A DNA stretch of 64,000 nucleotides, taken from NCBI RefSeq assembly GCF_000306115.2, contig NZ_AKWX02000020.1:310001-374000 (forward strand). Reading direction: 5' to 3'. A program made the position numbers and the translations under genes. The stretch is from Leptospira wolffii serovar Khorat str. Khorat-H2 (GTDB lineage: Bacteria > Spirochaetota > Leptospiria > Leptospirales > Leptospiraceae). Below are positions 18,246 through 26,412 of this stretch, piece after piece. The notes beneath the pieces are model-generated. The model did no database searches and was not told where the DNA came from. It worked only from the letters and a program-made list of their open reading frames with translations. How positions within the stretch are numbered: the first letter of the stretch is position 1; each line of letters opens with the position of its first letter.

Positions 18246-18261
18246 ATTTCGACATCGAAAT
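18246..18261. promoter_or_regulatory. second MarR operator palindrome, upstream of the SDR gene
   Basis: ATTTCGACATCGAAAT, a perfect 7-bp inverted repeat with a 2-base centre, matches the site at 17768-17781. It lies between the marR-like stop and the SDR ribosome site (AAGGAG, 18264-18269). Confidence 0.7.
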
Positions 18262-18275
18262 AAAAGGAGAAGATT

Positions 18276-19019
18276 ATGTTCAATGGAAAAACGGCGGTAA
18301 TCACCGGATCGGCTCGAGGTATCGGAAAAGCGATCGCAAAGGTCCTCCAAGAAAAAGGTTGCAGGATAATTCTTTCCGATAAGAACGAAGCTGCATGCAA
18401 AGAATCCGCAAGAGATTTATCAACCGGATCCGAGGTGCTTTGGAAAACTTGCGACGTAACACAAAAAGATCAGATCCGTGATTTGGCCGAATTCGCCGTC
18501 GAAAGTACAGGTTCCTTGGATATATGGATCAATAACGCGGGAATCATCGCGGATGACCTTTTGATCCGAATGTCCGAAGAAAAGTGGGATTCCGTTCATT
18601 CGGTAAATCTAAAGGCGGTCTTCTTCGGAATACAAACCGCGGCAAAAATTATGATGAAACGAAAGAAAGGTAGAATCGTCAATATAGGCTCCGTTTCCGG
18701 ATATTATGGGAATGGAGGACAGGCGAACTATTCCTCTGCCAAAGCCGGTCTTATGGCGCTGACTAAAAGTGCAGCTAGAGAATTGGCTTCTCGAAACATA
18801 ACCGTAAATTGCGTCGCTTCCGGATTCATAGACAATGAATTTGCTGCTTCGGTTCCTAAAGAGATTAGAGCATCGATTAAAGAATCTATTCCGCTCAAAA
18901 TAGACAGGAATCCGGAAGAAGCGGTGGCCTCCGCAGTAGCCTTTCTTTCTTCCGACGAAGCGGATTGGATTACCGGAGCGATCTTGAGAGTAGACGGAGG
19001 AATGATGATCGGCTTTTAA
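18276..19019 (+). CDS. short-chain dehydrogenase/reductase (FabG-like)
   Basis: 247 residues, classical SDR size. N-terminal NAD(P) motif TGSARGIG, then NNAG (about 88-91), catalytic Ser in IGSVSGYYG, YxxxK as YSSAK, and the C-terminal LSSDEADWITGAILRVDGG found in 3-oxoacyl-ACP reductases and related enzymes. Soluble oxidoreductase acting on a keto or hydroxy substrate. A strong AAGGAG precedes the ATG. The MarR-type palindrome immediately upstream makes it the likely target of the MarR regulator, so its role is probably induced metabolism or detoxification rather than housekeeping fatty-acid synthesis. This last point is inference. Confidence 0.85.
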   Translation: MFNGKTAVITGSARGIGKAIAKVLQEKGCRIILSDKNEAACKESARDLSTGSEVLWKTCDVTQKDQIRDLAEFAVESTGSLDIWINNAGIIADDLLIRMSEEKWDSVHSVNLKAVFFGIQTAAKIMMKRKKGRIVNIGSVSGYYGNGGQANYSSAKAGLMALTKSAARELASRNITVNCVASGFIDNEFAASVPKEIRASIKESIPLKIDRNPEEAVASAVAFLSSDEADWITGAILRVDGGMMIGF

Positions 19020-19106
19020 TATAAGATCCGACTCTTCCCACAAAATCCGCTTGCTGTTTGTACTTCGAAAGGAAATTTAAAGAATTCCACTGTCCGGCAA
19101 TTCTCT

Positions 19107-19670
19107 ATGAAGTTTCAGAACAAATACTGCGAGCATGTGTTCAACCTAGGCCCGAAAGACACCTCGGAACATAAGATCTATCACGATACGGAATACGGGT
19201 ATCCTATTCACAGCGACGATGAGTTATTCGGAAGGCTGATTCTCGAGATCAACCAAGCGGGACTTTCTTGGATAACGATTCTAAAAAAGAAGGATTCGTT
19301 TCGAAAAGCGTATCGAAATTTTTCCATCTCCAAAATTGCGAAATTCGGAAAAAAGGACGTAGATAGACTGCTCCAAGATGCGGGAATTATCCGGAATCGG
19401 TTGAAGATCGAAGCCGCAATACATAATGCAAATATAATACTTTCTCTTCAGAAAGATTATGGCAGCTTCGGTCTCTGGCTGGACGGTAATCATCCGATGA
19501 CCCGGGAAGAATGGACCAAATTATTCAAAAAGACTTTCAGATTCACCGGAGGAGAAATCGTAAACGAATTCCTAATGAGTACCGGATATCTGGAAGGCGC
19601 TCATGATTCAAATTGTCCCGTTTGGAAAAAAATCCAAAAGACCAAACCAGCCTGGACTCGTAAGAAATAA
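19107..19670 (+). CDS. tag: DNA-3-methyladenine glycosylase I
   Basis: 187 residues, the usual length. Conserved Tag features: YHDTEYGYPIHSDDELFGRL near the N-terminus (the Y-H-D-x-E-W/Y-G motif), INQAGLSWITILKKKDSFRK (the helix with Glu replaced in part but the GLSW core intact), and a late GAHDSNCPVW with the zinc-binding His/Cys pattern. The enzyme removes 3-methyladenine from DNA in base-excision repair. Tag usually has two Cys and two His for zinc; C (near the N-terminus, YCEH) and H/C (AHDSNC) are visible. Confidence in the family is high. Confidence 0.88.
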   Translation: MKFQNKYCEHVFNLGPKDTSEHKIYHDTEYGYPIHSDDELFGRLILEINQAGLSWITILKKKDSFRKAYRNFSISKIAKFGKKDVDRLLQDAGIIRNRLKIEAAIHNANIILSLQKDYGSFGLWLDGNHPMTREEWTKLFKKTFRFTGGEIVNEFLMSTGYLEGAHDSNCPVWKKIQKTKPAWTRKK

Positions 19671-19672
19671 CG

Positions 19673-19864
19673 GACATCTCCAAAATCTCCAGACCTACCT
19701 TCGAAAAGACAAAAAGCGTTTCGGAATTCGAATCCTGCTACTGGTTTCGCGAAGATTTAAAGGAAGTCTGTAAACGGATCGGAATCGACTCCAAAGAATA
19801 TAAAACGATCATCTTACGGGAATTTTCGGAAGAGACTCGGAAACTGGAAAATCGTAAACGATAA
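19673..19864 (+). pseudogene. SAP-like (DUF6434-type) domain remnant without start codon
   Basis: Directly after the tag stop, in another frame, 63 sense codons run to TAA 19862-19864. They read SRPTFEKTKSVSEFESCYWF followed by REDLKEVCKRIGIDSKEYK. The pattern RP...FxxYYWxKEDLxxxCRxxGL is that of small SAP-domain proteins of the DUF6434 type. There is no ATG, GTG or TTG between the upstream in-frame TAA (19661-19663) and the domain, and the second domain usual in that family is missing. It therefore looks like a decayed gene. The family name is from memory of the pattern and is uncertain. Confidence 0.45.
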
Positions 19865-19961
19865 GATCCGTTTAGGCGAAGATCCCCATTTTTCTGCTGG
19901 ATGCTTTACTAAGACCGTAATAAACTAAGAAGAAACGGGCCGGGAAAGAGAAGAATGTAAT

Positions 19962-20549
19962 ATGAAGACCAAATCGCTAATTTTCTTTCTGTTCCTCGCA
20001 GTCTGCTATTCTCCTTTTTTGTTAAGAGCGCAGATTAAGGAAACCTGTCTGAATTGGGACAGAGACTTTCCGAAAGTAGACTCCAAGCTTTCGCTTAATA
20101 TTAGCGGACTAGAAATCATACTCAACCCACCCGCTTCCGCATGGATGAGAAGTTCTCGCCCCGGAGAGTTGGTAGCTCCTACCAAAGGACAATTCAAAGT
20201 AGACGGTAAAAACGAAGTCCATATCGAATTTCTTTTCGAAGCGGAAGATCCGGACGAATGCCAATTCAATTGCAAAGAACAGTCCTTAGGTCTTCGATCT
20301 GCAAGAGATCCCGAAGAAGTTTTTGGATCCTGTTTCAAATCCTGCCGTGAAAACACTCATTTCAAATACGGAAAGGATAGATTCAAACTGCCTTTAAAAT
20401 TGAAGATCTATCGGGACGAATCGGAAACGCTCCGGATCGATTCCTTAACGTACAGGGATCCGAATCCAATTGCCGGAAAATTAGCCTATACGTTTCCGCA
20501 TTATTTCGCGGGAGATCTGGTGGAATGCTCGGCCAACGCCTGGGATTGA
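19962..20549 (+). CDS. secreted hypothetical protein
   Basis: 195 residues with a clear signal peptide (MKTKSLIFFLFLAVCYSPFL, cleavage near LRAQ). The mature part is beta-rich, with Cys clusters DECQFNCKE and SCFKSCRE and a final CSANAWD, suggesting disulfides in the periplasm or outside. No family recognised. The gene stands alone between the SAP-domain remnant and a convergent TetR gene. Confidence 0.65.
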   Translation: MKTKSLIFFLFLAVCYSPFLLRAQIKETCLNWDRDFPKVDSKLSLNISGLEIILNPPASAWMRSSRPGELVAPTKGQFKVDGKNEVHIEFLFEAEDPDECQFNCKEQSLGLRSARDPEEVFGSCFKSCRENTHFKYGKDRFKLPLKLKIYRDESETLRIDSLTYRDPNPIAGKLAYTFPHYFAGDLVECSANAWD

Positions 20550-20565
20550 TAATTTAGAAAAGTTT

Positions 20566-21183
20566 TTATATTCGATTTTCCAAGGCCAGCAGCTCCTTTT
20601 GCAACCGGTCCATGTATTTTAAATCTCCGGACATTCCGTAGAGTTGCATGGCTCCCTGATAAAAGAAAAGTATGCTTTCGGATAATTCCTTCGCCTCGGC
20701 GGGCGCGATCTTAATTCCCCCTTTCCAGTAAGCTTCCCGGGACAGATAGGTTTCGAATTCCGACACCCATCTCTTTAAGGCGGCTTTAACGAATCTCGCC
20801 AACTCGGGCTCGTCGTGAGTTTGGTTGGATAGATTTGCGTAAGGACAGCCGAAAATGTAGGACCTTTTAAGAGCTCTCTTCACCACTTTCAACCATGCTA
20901 CGATGAAACGGGAGTAATCCTTCTCTCTTAGCATCATCTTCTTCGCGAAACCGAGAATCTCCTCTTCTTGATCCAGAAGATATGCCTTACCCAAATCCTT
21001 TTTGGAAGGAAAATGAGTATAGAGACTTTTCTTGAAAGCGCTCGCTTCTTCCAAAACCTCGTTGATCCCGGTGTTCGGATAGCCTTTGGCATAGAATAGC
21101 CGAGAAGCGGCTTTGAGAATTCTGTCTCTTGCCTGGTCCTCCCGATGGATTTTTTCCTTCTTTCCCTTCATATCTTTTTCCAT
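20566..21183 (-). CDS. TetR-family transcriptional regulator
   Basis: 205 residues (an in-frame ATG four codons in, MKGKKEK, is equally possible). N-terminal TetR HTH: RDRILKAASRLFYAKGYPNT then GINEVLEEASAFKKSLYTHF, with the typical KxLYxHFPSKKDL end. The C-terminal ligand domain is helical, with a WLKVVKRALKRSYIFGCPYA segment like the TetR_C_16/LmrA-type regulators (C-P-x-x-N motif). It is divergent from the thioesterase-like gene at 21274. Two palindromes in the 90-base gap are its probable operators, giving autorepression and control of the thioesterase gene. Confidence 0.88.
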   Translation of the reverse strand: MEKDMKGKKEKIHREDQARDRILKAASRLFYAKGYPNTGINEVLEEASAFKKSLYTHFPSKKDLGKAYLLDQEEEILGFAKKMMLREKDYSRFIVAWLKVVKRALKRSYIFGCPYANLSNQTHDEPELARFVKAALKRWVSEFETYLSREAYWKGGIKIAPAEAKELSESILFFYQGAMQLYGMSGDLKYMDRLQKELLALENRI

Positions 21184-21193
21184 CGAAAGTATA

Positions 21194-21223
21194 ATAACGG
21201 TAGACAGATTTGTCTACCGTTAT
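21194..21223. promoter_or_regulatory. TetR operator, perfect 13-bp inverted repeat
   Basis: ATAACGGTAGACA (21194-21206), 4-base spacer, TGTCTACCGTTAT (21211-21223). A perfect palindrome in the middle of a divergent tetR/thioesterase gap is the classical layout for TetR-family control of both genes. Confidence 0.85.
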
Positions 21224-21241
21224 TTATCCTCGAAAAGGAAG

Positions 21242-21261
21242 GGTAGAACAATCGGTCTACC
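21242..21261. promoter_or_regulatory. second, weaker TetR half-site pair
   Basis: GGTAGA (21242-21247) and TCTACC (21256-21261) repeat the core of the main operator with a wider spacer. They lie next to the GGAGG ribosome site (21262-21266) of the thioesterase gene, where binding would block transcription or initiation. Confidence 0.55.
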
Positions 21262-21273
21262 GGAGGATTCCAC

Positions 21274-22095
21274 ATGAGACTTTTAGAAGAAAATCCCCAG
21301 AAAATCGGCACTTTTTCACTTCCGGTCCGCCGCGCCGATTTGGATGTAAACGGCCATGTGAATAATGGGACTTACCAAAGTTATTTCGAAGAGGCCAGAT
21401 TGAAATTCTTCGAATCCTTGCTAAATGAGGAAGAGATTTCTGTAGATTACTCCGACTTTCCCGTACTCCACTGCGAGTTGGAATACAAGGCTGAATTGAA
21501 GTATCCGGAAGAGGCTACGATTAAAACGGAAATCCTTAGGTCCACTGACGATAGAATTGAAGTCCTCCAAGAAATGTACAGAAGTTCCGACTCCGCCCTA
21601 GTGACTAGAGCGACTTTCCTATTAGGTCCTAATGAAACCGAGACGGATACCCTTTATTCGGAGGAAAATTATCCCTTCGCATTCTATCACCAGATAGGAG
21701 TGGGTTGGGCGGAAATGAATCCGGAGGCAAAGGTAAATTTGGATACGATTCAATATTATCTCGACGATGCTAGAATTCGTTCCTCTTACCAAAGCGGTTT
21801 GGACCTGGAAGATTTGCAAAAGAAAGGAGTCGGTCCGGTCGTATACAAAGCGGAACTCGATTATTTCGGAAGTCTTACGTTTCCGGAAGAGATCGTAATC
21901 GCGACCGTTTATCAAAGAAGCGAGAAAAATCGTTTAGCCTTTCGGCACGATGTTTTTTCCAAAAAGACTCGAAAACTAATCCTAACTTCGGTCGTTCACG
22001 GTCTCTTTATGGATCTGAAGAGAAAGCGCCCTTATAGTTTTTCCGAAGAGGATATGGAGCGCGTTTTTAGAACCAAAAGCGAGTCCCCATTCTAA
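21274..22095 (+). CDS. tandem hot-dog acyl-CoA thioesterase-like protein
   Basis: 273 residues made of two 4HBT hot-dog modules. Module 1 begins FSLPVRRADLDVNGHVNNGT, with the D-x-x-G-H-V-N-N motif of YbgC/FadM-type thioesterases and TYQSYFEEARLKFF after it. Module 2, from about residue 145, keeps the fold (VGWAEMNPEAKVNLDTIQYY then LDDARIRSS) but has lost the GHVNN motif, so only the first half is likely catalytic. It probably hydrolyses acyl-CoA thioesters. A strong GGAGG lies 7 nt before the ATG. It is controlled by the divergent TetR gene (operators at 21194 and 21242). Confidence 0.8.
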   Translation: MRLLEENPQKIGTFSLPVRRADLDVNGHVNNGTYQSYFEEARLKFFESLLNEEEISVDYSDFPVLHCELEYKAELKYPEEATIKTEILRSTDDRIEVLQEMYRSSDSALVTRATFLLGPNETETDTLYSEENYPFAFYHQIGVGWAEMNPEAKVNLDTIQYYLDDARIRSSYQSGLDLEDLQKKGVGPVVYKAELDYFGSLTFPEEIVIATVYQRSEKNRLAFRHDVFSKKTRKLILTSVVHGLFMDLKRKRPYSFSEEDMERVFRTKSESPF

Positions 22096-22139
22096 AAAAT
22101 ATCGTTTGCAAATAGTTTAATGTAAGAGAGGTTGCCTCG

Positions 22140-22832
22140 ATGAGATTCGAGCATTGGGGCGACCTTCATTTATTCATTTTATTCTTCACAGCCTTAATAG
22201 GCCTAGGTCTTCCTTGGTTGGCTCGCAACTTCTTTTCGCCTCGACAAAGGGATCTGATCGGCGTCATACTCGGAGCCATCCTTCTTCTGAATTACCTAGT
22301 CTATATAATCTATAGAATTGAGGGAGGTTACTGGCAGATTCGCTACGATCTTCCGATGGAGTTCTGCAATTGGGCAGCGATCGTGACGTCTTTGGCTTTA
22401 TTCACTAAGAATCGCATCCTTGCCGAGCTTTCTTATTTTTGGGTAATGGCGGGTTCCTTTCAGGGAGTCCTCACCCCGGACCTTTCCGTTTCCTTTCCGC
22501 ATATCTATTTTTTCATCTTCTTTATCGCGCATTCCGGATTGGTAATTTCAGCGTTATACGTAGTTTTAGGCCTCGAACTTCCTCCCAGAAAGGGTGCGGT
22601 TCTTAGATCGGTTTTATATACCCAAATCTACGTCGTCGTTGCATTATGCGTGGATTTCCTATTAGATGCGAATTACGGATACATGAGAGGCAAACCCGAA
22701 GCAGGTTCGGCACTGGACTTTTTGGGACCCTGGCCTGTTTATCTAATTTGGTTGGAAGCTTTGGGAATTCTATTCTTCACGGTTTTGTATTTACCCTTTC
22801 TGAAAAGAAACAGGGTAAGCCTTACGAATTAG
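22140..22832 (+). CDS. TIGR02206/YwaF-family integral membrane protein
   Basis: 230 residues with seven hydrophobic segments. Family features: YDLPMEFCNWAAIVTSLALF (the conserved LPMxLCxxA helix), SYFWVMAGSFQGVLTPDL (the GxxQAxLTPD motif) and SFPHIYFFIFFIAHSGLV (FPHxxFxxFFxxH). The function of the family is not established. Its stop overlaps that of the convergent gene at 22829 by four bases. Confidence 0.8.
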   Translation: MRFEHWGDLHLFILFFTALIGLGLPWLARNFFSPRQRDLIGVILGAILLLNYLVYIIYRIEGGYWQIRYDLPMEFCNWAAIVTSLALFTKNRILAELSYFWVMAGSFQGVLTPDLSVSFPHIYFFIFFIAHSGLVISALYVVLGLELPPRKGAVLRSVLYTQIYVVVALCVDFLLDANYGYMRGKPEAGSALDFLGPWPVYLIWLEALGILFFTVLYLPFLKRNRVSLTN

Positions 22833-23677
22833 AAATGATTGGTCAGCCCAAAATGATATAGCATTTCTCCGTCCGGACGAACTTGGTTCTTAATCGTCAT
22901 CCGCCATCCCTCCGTAGGGGCCCCCAGGGAATTGAAATCTCTGGGAACCGGTTTTCTTCTCCAAAGAAAATCCGGAAGCACGAAGTTGATGATAACATCC
23001 GCTACCAAAAGAATCACAAGTCCGCTCGCCAATCGTTCCGTCTCCTCTCGGTACTGCTCCTTCGTAACGTAATGACCGTTGATTCCCTTTACTAAATTCA
23101 TATTTTGCTTCATATAATAGAGGCTCGCGAAGGTAGGCGATTGTGTGAAATCCTGATTCGGAAAAAGCAAATACATCGTAGTAACTAGATTGCCGGTATC
23201 CGAATAATAGGCCTTGGGGGAATTAGTACTCTGTGAAATCAAAGCTCCTAGGGCGGCGAACTCGCTAACGCTAAAGAAAATCCCTATAGGAGTTCCCAGA
23301 GACGAATCCATAAGATAAGAAGGAGACCAAATCGGTACGAATCCGGTTAAAGGCATCAAGGAAAAGTCGGGTCTCTTCTTAGGATAAACGGCGGAAACCG
23401 GCAAGGAAGCGTTCGGATCGAACGGACCCGGTAACGGCTTAACTTCCTCTTCCTGCGACTTATCCCATTTTACGGGAGCTGATTTAATGAATTTAATCTC
23501 GCCAACCGGGATACTGAAGTTCTTCCCGTCCTCGGTGGAAATATTCACCGTGGATTTGCCTAGAACGGTCTTCACGTTTCGGTATTCATGTCCCGACTTC
23601 AGAGTAACGTTATCCGAAAAAACGGGAGTGAGAGAAAATAGTAGGAGAAGAAGGGAGGCAGTTAACCTCTGCGTCAT
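22829..23677 (-). CDS. secreted hypothetical protein of the sigma/FecR operon
   Basis: 282 residues with signal peptide (MTQRLTASLLLLLFSLTPVF, cleavage after FS). The first mature segment, VTLKSGHEYRNVKTVLGKST then FSIPVGEIKFIKS, is a small beta module of the type 'lkdGxxxxGxI...dGxxxxIPxxeIxxI'. The end of the FecR-like protein upstream has a similar module. There is one further hydrophobic segment near residue 225 (LASGLVILLVADVIINFVLP). The start overlaps the upstream FecR-like gene (ATGA-type), so they are co-translated. Function unknown. Confidence 0.65.
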   Translation of the reverse strand: MTQRLTASLLLLLFSLTPVFSDNVTLKSGHEYRNVKTVLGKSTVNISTEDGKNFSIPVGEIKFIKSAPVKWDKSQEEEVKPLPGPFDPNASLPVSAVYPKKRPDFSLMPLTGFVPIWSPSYLMDSSLGTPIGIFFSVSEFAALGALISQSTNSPKAYYSDTGNLVTTMYLLFPNQDFTQSPTFASLYYMKQNMNLVKGINGHYVTKEQYREETERLASGLVILLVADVIINFVLPDFLWRRKPVPRDFNSLGAPTEGWRMTIKNQVRPDGEMLYHFGLTNHF

Positions 23678-25005
23678 TCGAATTCTATCCTATCAACAGC
23701 ATCCACGGGAACGATAAGGTTCCCATCCCGCTTTAAAACGATATAAAAATTATCCTGCTGATAAATATAGCCTTTTTCGGAGCCACCGTCTTTGAGAATC
23801 AATATGCGAATCTCTTGCGATTGGTTTTTTTCCTTTAAGAGATCTACGATGGGGGTCTTATCGATCTTCTTCACCAATTCCATCAGTAATTCCCTTTCTC
23901 TTAGATCCTTCGGAGGAAAGCGGACCATCGTGGCGAACTTACGCTCCAGCTCCGCTTTTTCATCCGGGAGAATCTTCCGAAGAGAATTCTTCAATTCTTT
24001 AGGAGAGATCAGGAAAGGCTCCTTTGGCAGAGAATCCACATGCGGCTTCAAGCTTTTGATGAGAGATTCGTCGATCTTAGTTCCAGACTGGACTTTTTTA
24101 CTAGCTTTAATGGAGTTCTCGATTCTTCTCAAGCCTTCTACTCTTTCGGGGGACAATCCTTTCCAAGCGATCTGTTCTCCCGATTCTATCAGGACTTCTT
24201 GTTTTTCGAAGAGCGCCGGATATTCCTTCGCCAATAAGGAGGCCTCTTCGGGATTGATCCAGGGCGTGAGAGATTGCCAAAATACTCCACTTCCGGATTC
24301 TAAATGAACGCGACCTTCGATCACCTGCACGGATACGGACGAGTTAGCGTTCGGACGATTCAATGCGACTTTCGTTCCTTCCAGACTGAGTCTAAAATCG
24401 TCGGCAGTAATGAAAACTTTTTCGGAATCTTTAGGGCCTTGGCTATCGACTAAAATCGATCCGTAACCTAGACTCAAATGGATTTCCTTGTCCTTACGGT
24501 CCGCAATGAAATCCGTCTCCGGCATCGCCCTTACCGTTACGCTCTTTTCTCCGTCCAACTGCACATCGCATACTGAATATTTCCCGGACCGGATGGACTT
24601 ACCGGAAATATTCTCTCCCGCTTCCAGCTTCTTACCGTCGGAAGTGCAGTCTCCGTAAGATTGAGTGAAAACGCTTACGGGATTATTACTATTCCAAGCG
24701 GTGAAAAGATAGATCGAAATGGAAAGCAAAAGTACGGCGGCAATCGCGGAAAGATATTTAAAGGAATTGGGAAATTGAATTACGTTAGACCCTTTTGGAA
24801 GACCGGCCGAAGGAAAAGAAGAGAATACTTCGGCGGCACGGATCCGAGATTGCAAAAGAGTCAGTTGTCTGTATTCCGCGGCTTTTTCCGGATCTTGTAG
24901 AATGATTTCTAGTAATCTTTTTTTTCCGACGGAATCTATCTCGCCAGCTAAATACGATTCTAGAAGTTCTTCAAAACTATCTGATCTTTCCGTACTAATC
25001 GCCAT
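23674..25005 (-). CDS. FecR-domain transmembrane protein, putative anti-sigma partner
   Basis: 443 residues. Cytosolic N-terminus (about 1-85) with the short helical pattern of anti-sigma N-terminal domains (SFEELLESYLAGEIDSVGKK then RLLEIILQDPEKAAEYRQL), one membrane segment (YLSAIAAVLLLSISIYLFTA), then a periplasmic FecR domain (VTVRAMPETDFIADRKDKEI, SLGYGSILVDSQG, VEVIEGRV-type strand VSVQVIEGRVHLESG). The C-terminus has a helical region and the small beta module IRILILKDGGSEKGYIYQQ. The gene begins two bases after the ECF sigma stop, so it probably holds that sigma factor at the membrane. The signal is unknown. Confidence 0.78.
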   Translation of the reverse strand: MAISTERSDSFEELLESYLAGEIDSVGKKRLLEIILQDPEKAAEYRQLTLLQSRIRAAEVFSSFPSAGLPKGSNVIQFPNSFKYLSAIAAVLLLSISIYLFTAWNSNNPVSVFTQSYGDCTSDGKKLEAGENISGKSIRSGKYSVCDVQLDGEKSVTVRAMPETDFIADRKDKEIHLSLGYGSILVDSQGPKDSEKVFITADDFRLSLEGTKVALNRPNANSSVSVQVIEGRVHLESGSGVFWQSLTPWINPEEASLLAKEYPALFEKQEVLIESGEQIAWKGLSPERVEGLRRIENSIKASKKVQSGTKIDESLIKSLKPHVDSLPKEPFLISPKELKNSLRKILPDEKAELERKFATMVRFPPKDLRERELLMELVKKIDKTPIVDLLKEKNQSQEIRILILKDGGSEKGYIYQQDNFYIVLKRDGNLIVPVDAVDRIEFE

Positions 25006-25007
25006 CT

Positions 25008-25538
25008 TTATAATCCGATCCCTTCCGCTTCCAGATACGAGCGAAGAATTCTAAACGCGCTAAGCAATCTACGGCTAACGGTTCTTTCCGATATGCCTAA
25101 AGCGTCGGCCGTTTCCTTCAGCGTCTTTTTTTGGATCTCTTTCAATAGTATTATACTCTTTTCAGGCTCAGGAAGACGTGAAATTCCCTCTTTTAGGGCC
25201 GAATTGATAGAATTTTTTTCCAGTTCCAGAGGGTCGTCGTGGTTGCCTCCGGATAATTCAGGGAAGTTCTCTATATTGATTGAGACGTTCCCTGTTTCTT
25301 TTTTGGTACGATTGAAATGCTTAAAGTAGAGATTTTTACCTATGGTGCAGGACCAGGAAGAGAAGCTCCCCCGGTTAGGATCGAAACGATCCATGACTTC
25401 GAAAGCCTTAAGAAATGTCTCCTGCGTCAAATCTTCGGCAATTTCGGGATTTCCGGAGAGTTTGAGCAGGAAATGGTATACGGTATTCCTACAGGACTCA
25501 TAAAGTGTGGAAAATTCCTGTTGAGAAAGACCTTCCAT
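25008..25538 (-). CDS. ECF-type RNA polymerase sigma factor
   Basis: 176 residues. Region 2 is visible as LTQETFLKAFEVMDRFDPNR then GSFSSWSCTIGKNLYFKHFN (sigma-2 core binding and -10 recognition). Region 4 reads ISRLPEPEKSIILLKEIQKK then TLKETADALGISERTVSRRL (helix-turn-helix for -35). It is the first gene of a three-gene operon with the FecR-like and secreted proteins, the usual arrangement for a sigma/anti-sigma envelope sensor. Autoregulation is likely but I could not identify a matching promoter motif by eye. Confidence 0.9.
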   Translation of the reverse strand: MEGLSQQEFSTLYESCRNTVYHFLLKLSGNPEIAEDLTQETFLKAFEVMDRFDPNRGSFSSWSCTIGKNLYFKHFNRTKKETGNVSINIENFPELSGGNHDDPLELEKNSINSALKEGISRLPEPEKSIILLKEIQKKTLKETADALGISERTVSRRLLSAFRILRSYLEAEGIGL

Positions 25539-25657
25539 TTTCCTTCAAACTAAGGGCAAAAGCCCGGCTTCTGGCTAATTTTTAGGGTATTCCCGTTAAA
25601 CGGAAGCATAAATTGGCGCTATTTTTCTTGCGACAAAGAAAGCTTTAAAAAACGATC

Positions 25658-25936
25658 TTGTTCGTGGCTATTCGAACCGCATTCGTCATTCTTTTCGTAA
25701 TTTTATGCCTATTTACAGGGTGCACCCAAGATCAGATGAAGAATCCCTGCAGCAATCGTAGAGAGGCAAGCAATCGATGCATGTCTGAATTAGTGGAGCT
25801 TTGCGCTATAAATTATGCGAGCAGCGATAAGCCTATTACGAGCTTATGTCAGGACAATCTACTCGTCTCTGCATATATGTGCATGGACAAAGTACCGAGC
25901 TCCTGCAGTTCTACCTCTAGCAGCGGTAGCGAATGA
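25658..25936 (+). CDS. small Cys-rich lipoprotein
   Basis: 92 residues with a TTG start at 25658 (a GTG at 25664 is an alternative). The signal sequence AFVILFVILCLFTGC has a lipobox LFTGC; the mature part is about 70 residues and very Cys-rich (PCSNRREASNRCMSELVELC, then SLCQDNL, YMCMDKVPSSC) with a Ser-rich tail. The regular Cys spacing suggests a small disulfide-stabilised helical protein at the membrane. No function known. It stands divergent from the sigma operon and converges with the XRE gene. Confidence 0.6.
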   Translation: MFVAIRTAFVILFVILCLFTGCTQDQMKNPCSNRREASNRCMSELVELCAINYASSDKPITSLCQDNLLVSAYMCMDKVPSSCSSTSSSGSE

Positions 25937-25940
25937 GGGC

Positions 25941-26405
25941 TTAAGTTTTTCTGCCTTTCTTTTTAGGAGAAGCGGCCTTGATGTTTTTACTCTCCTGATC
26001 TTTACTCATCCGAATAATACTTGGAGACATGTATCTTAGGAATTCCTCCAGAAAATGAACCAGTCCCTTCGAGTTCTTATTCTCGCTCAGAAAGACTAAA
26101 ATTCTTCTCATCGCCGGATCCTCTGTAAGATCGCCCAGAACCGAATCCTGTGTGAATTTCTTTTCTTTATCGAAGAATATCTTTAGCTCTAATTTGAAGA
26201 ACTGACATAAGACTAAAAAGTCATGGGCTAATAATCTGGATTGTCCGCGTTCCACTTTTCCCAAAAGATTGGGATTATAAGGAGTGCCGAATTCCTTTTC
26301 CAGGGCATCGGCAAGGTCCTTCAAGGAGAGACCTTTTTCCATCCGGCAATACCGAAAGACATCGCCGATTTTTGTGTATATCGATTCGATAGCTCCGGTT
26401 TCCAT
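25941..26405 (-). CDS. XRE-family helix-turn-helix regulator
   Basis: 154 residues. HTH at about 12-70: IGDVFRYCRMEKGLSLKDLA, DALEKEFGTPYNPNLLGKVE, RGQSRLLAHDFLVLCQFF (Cro/CI-type five-helix fold). The C-terminal half is helical and charged (VLVFLSENKNSKGLVHFLEE in essence) and ends in a Lys-rich tail PKKKGRKT. A direct repeat just upstream of its start could be its operator. Target genes unknown. Confidence 0.8.
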   Translation of the reverse strand: METGAIESIYTKIGDVFRYCRMEKGLSLKDLADALEKEFGTPYNPNLLGKVERGQSRLLAHDFLVLCQFFKLELKIFFDKEKKFTQDSVLGDLTEDPAMRRILVFLSENKNSKGLVHFLEEFLRYMSPSIIRMSKDQESKNIKAASPKKKGRKT

Positions 26406-26412
26406 AGTTTGC

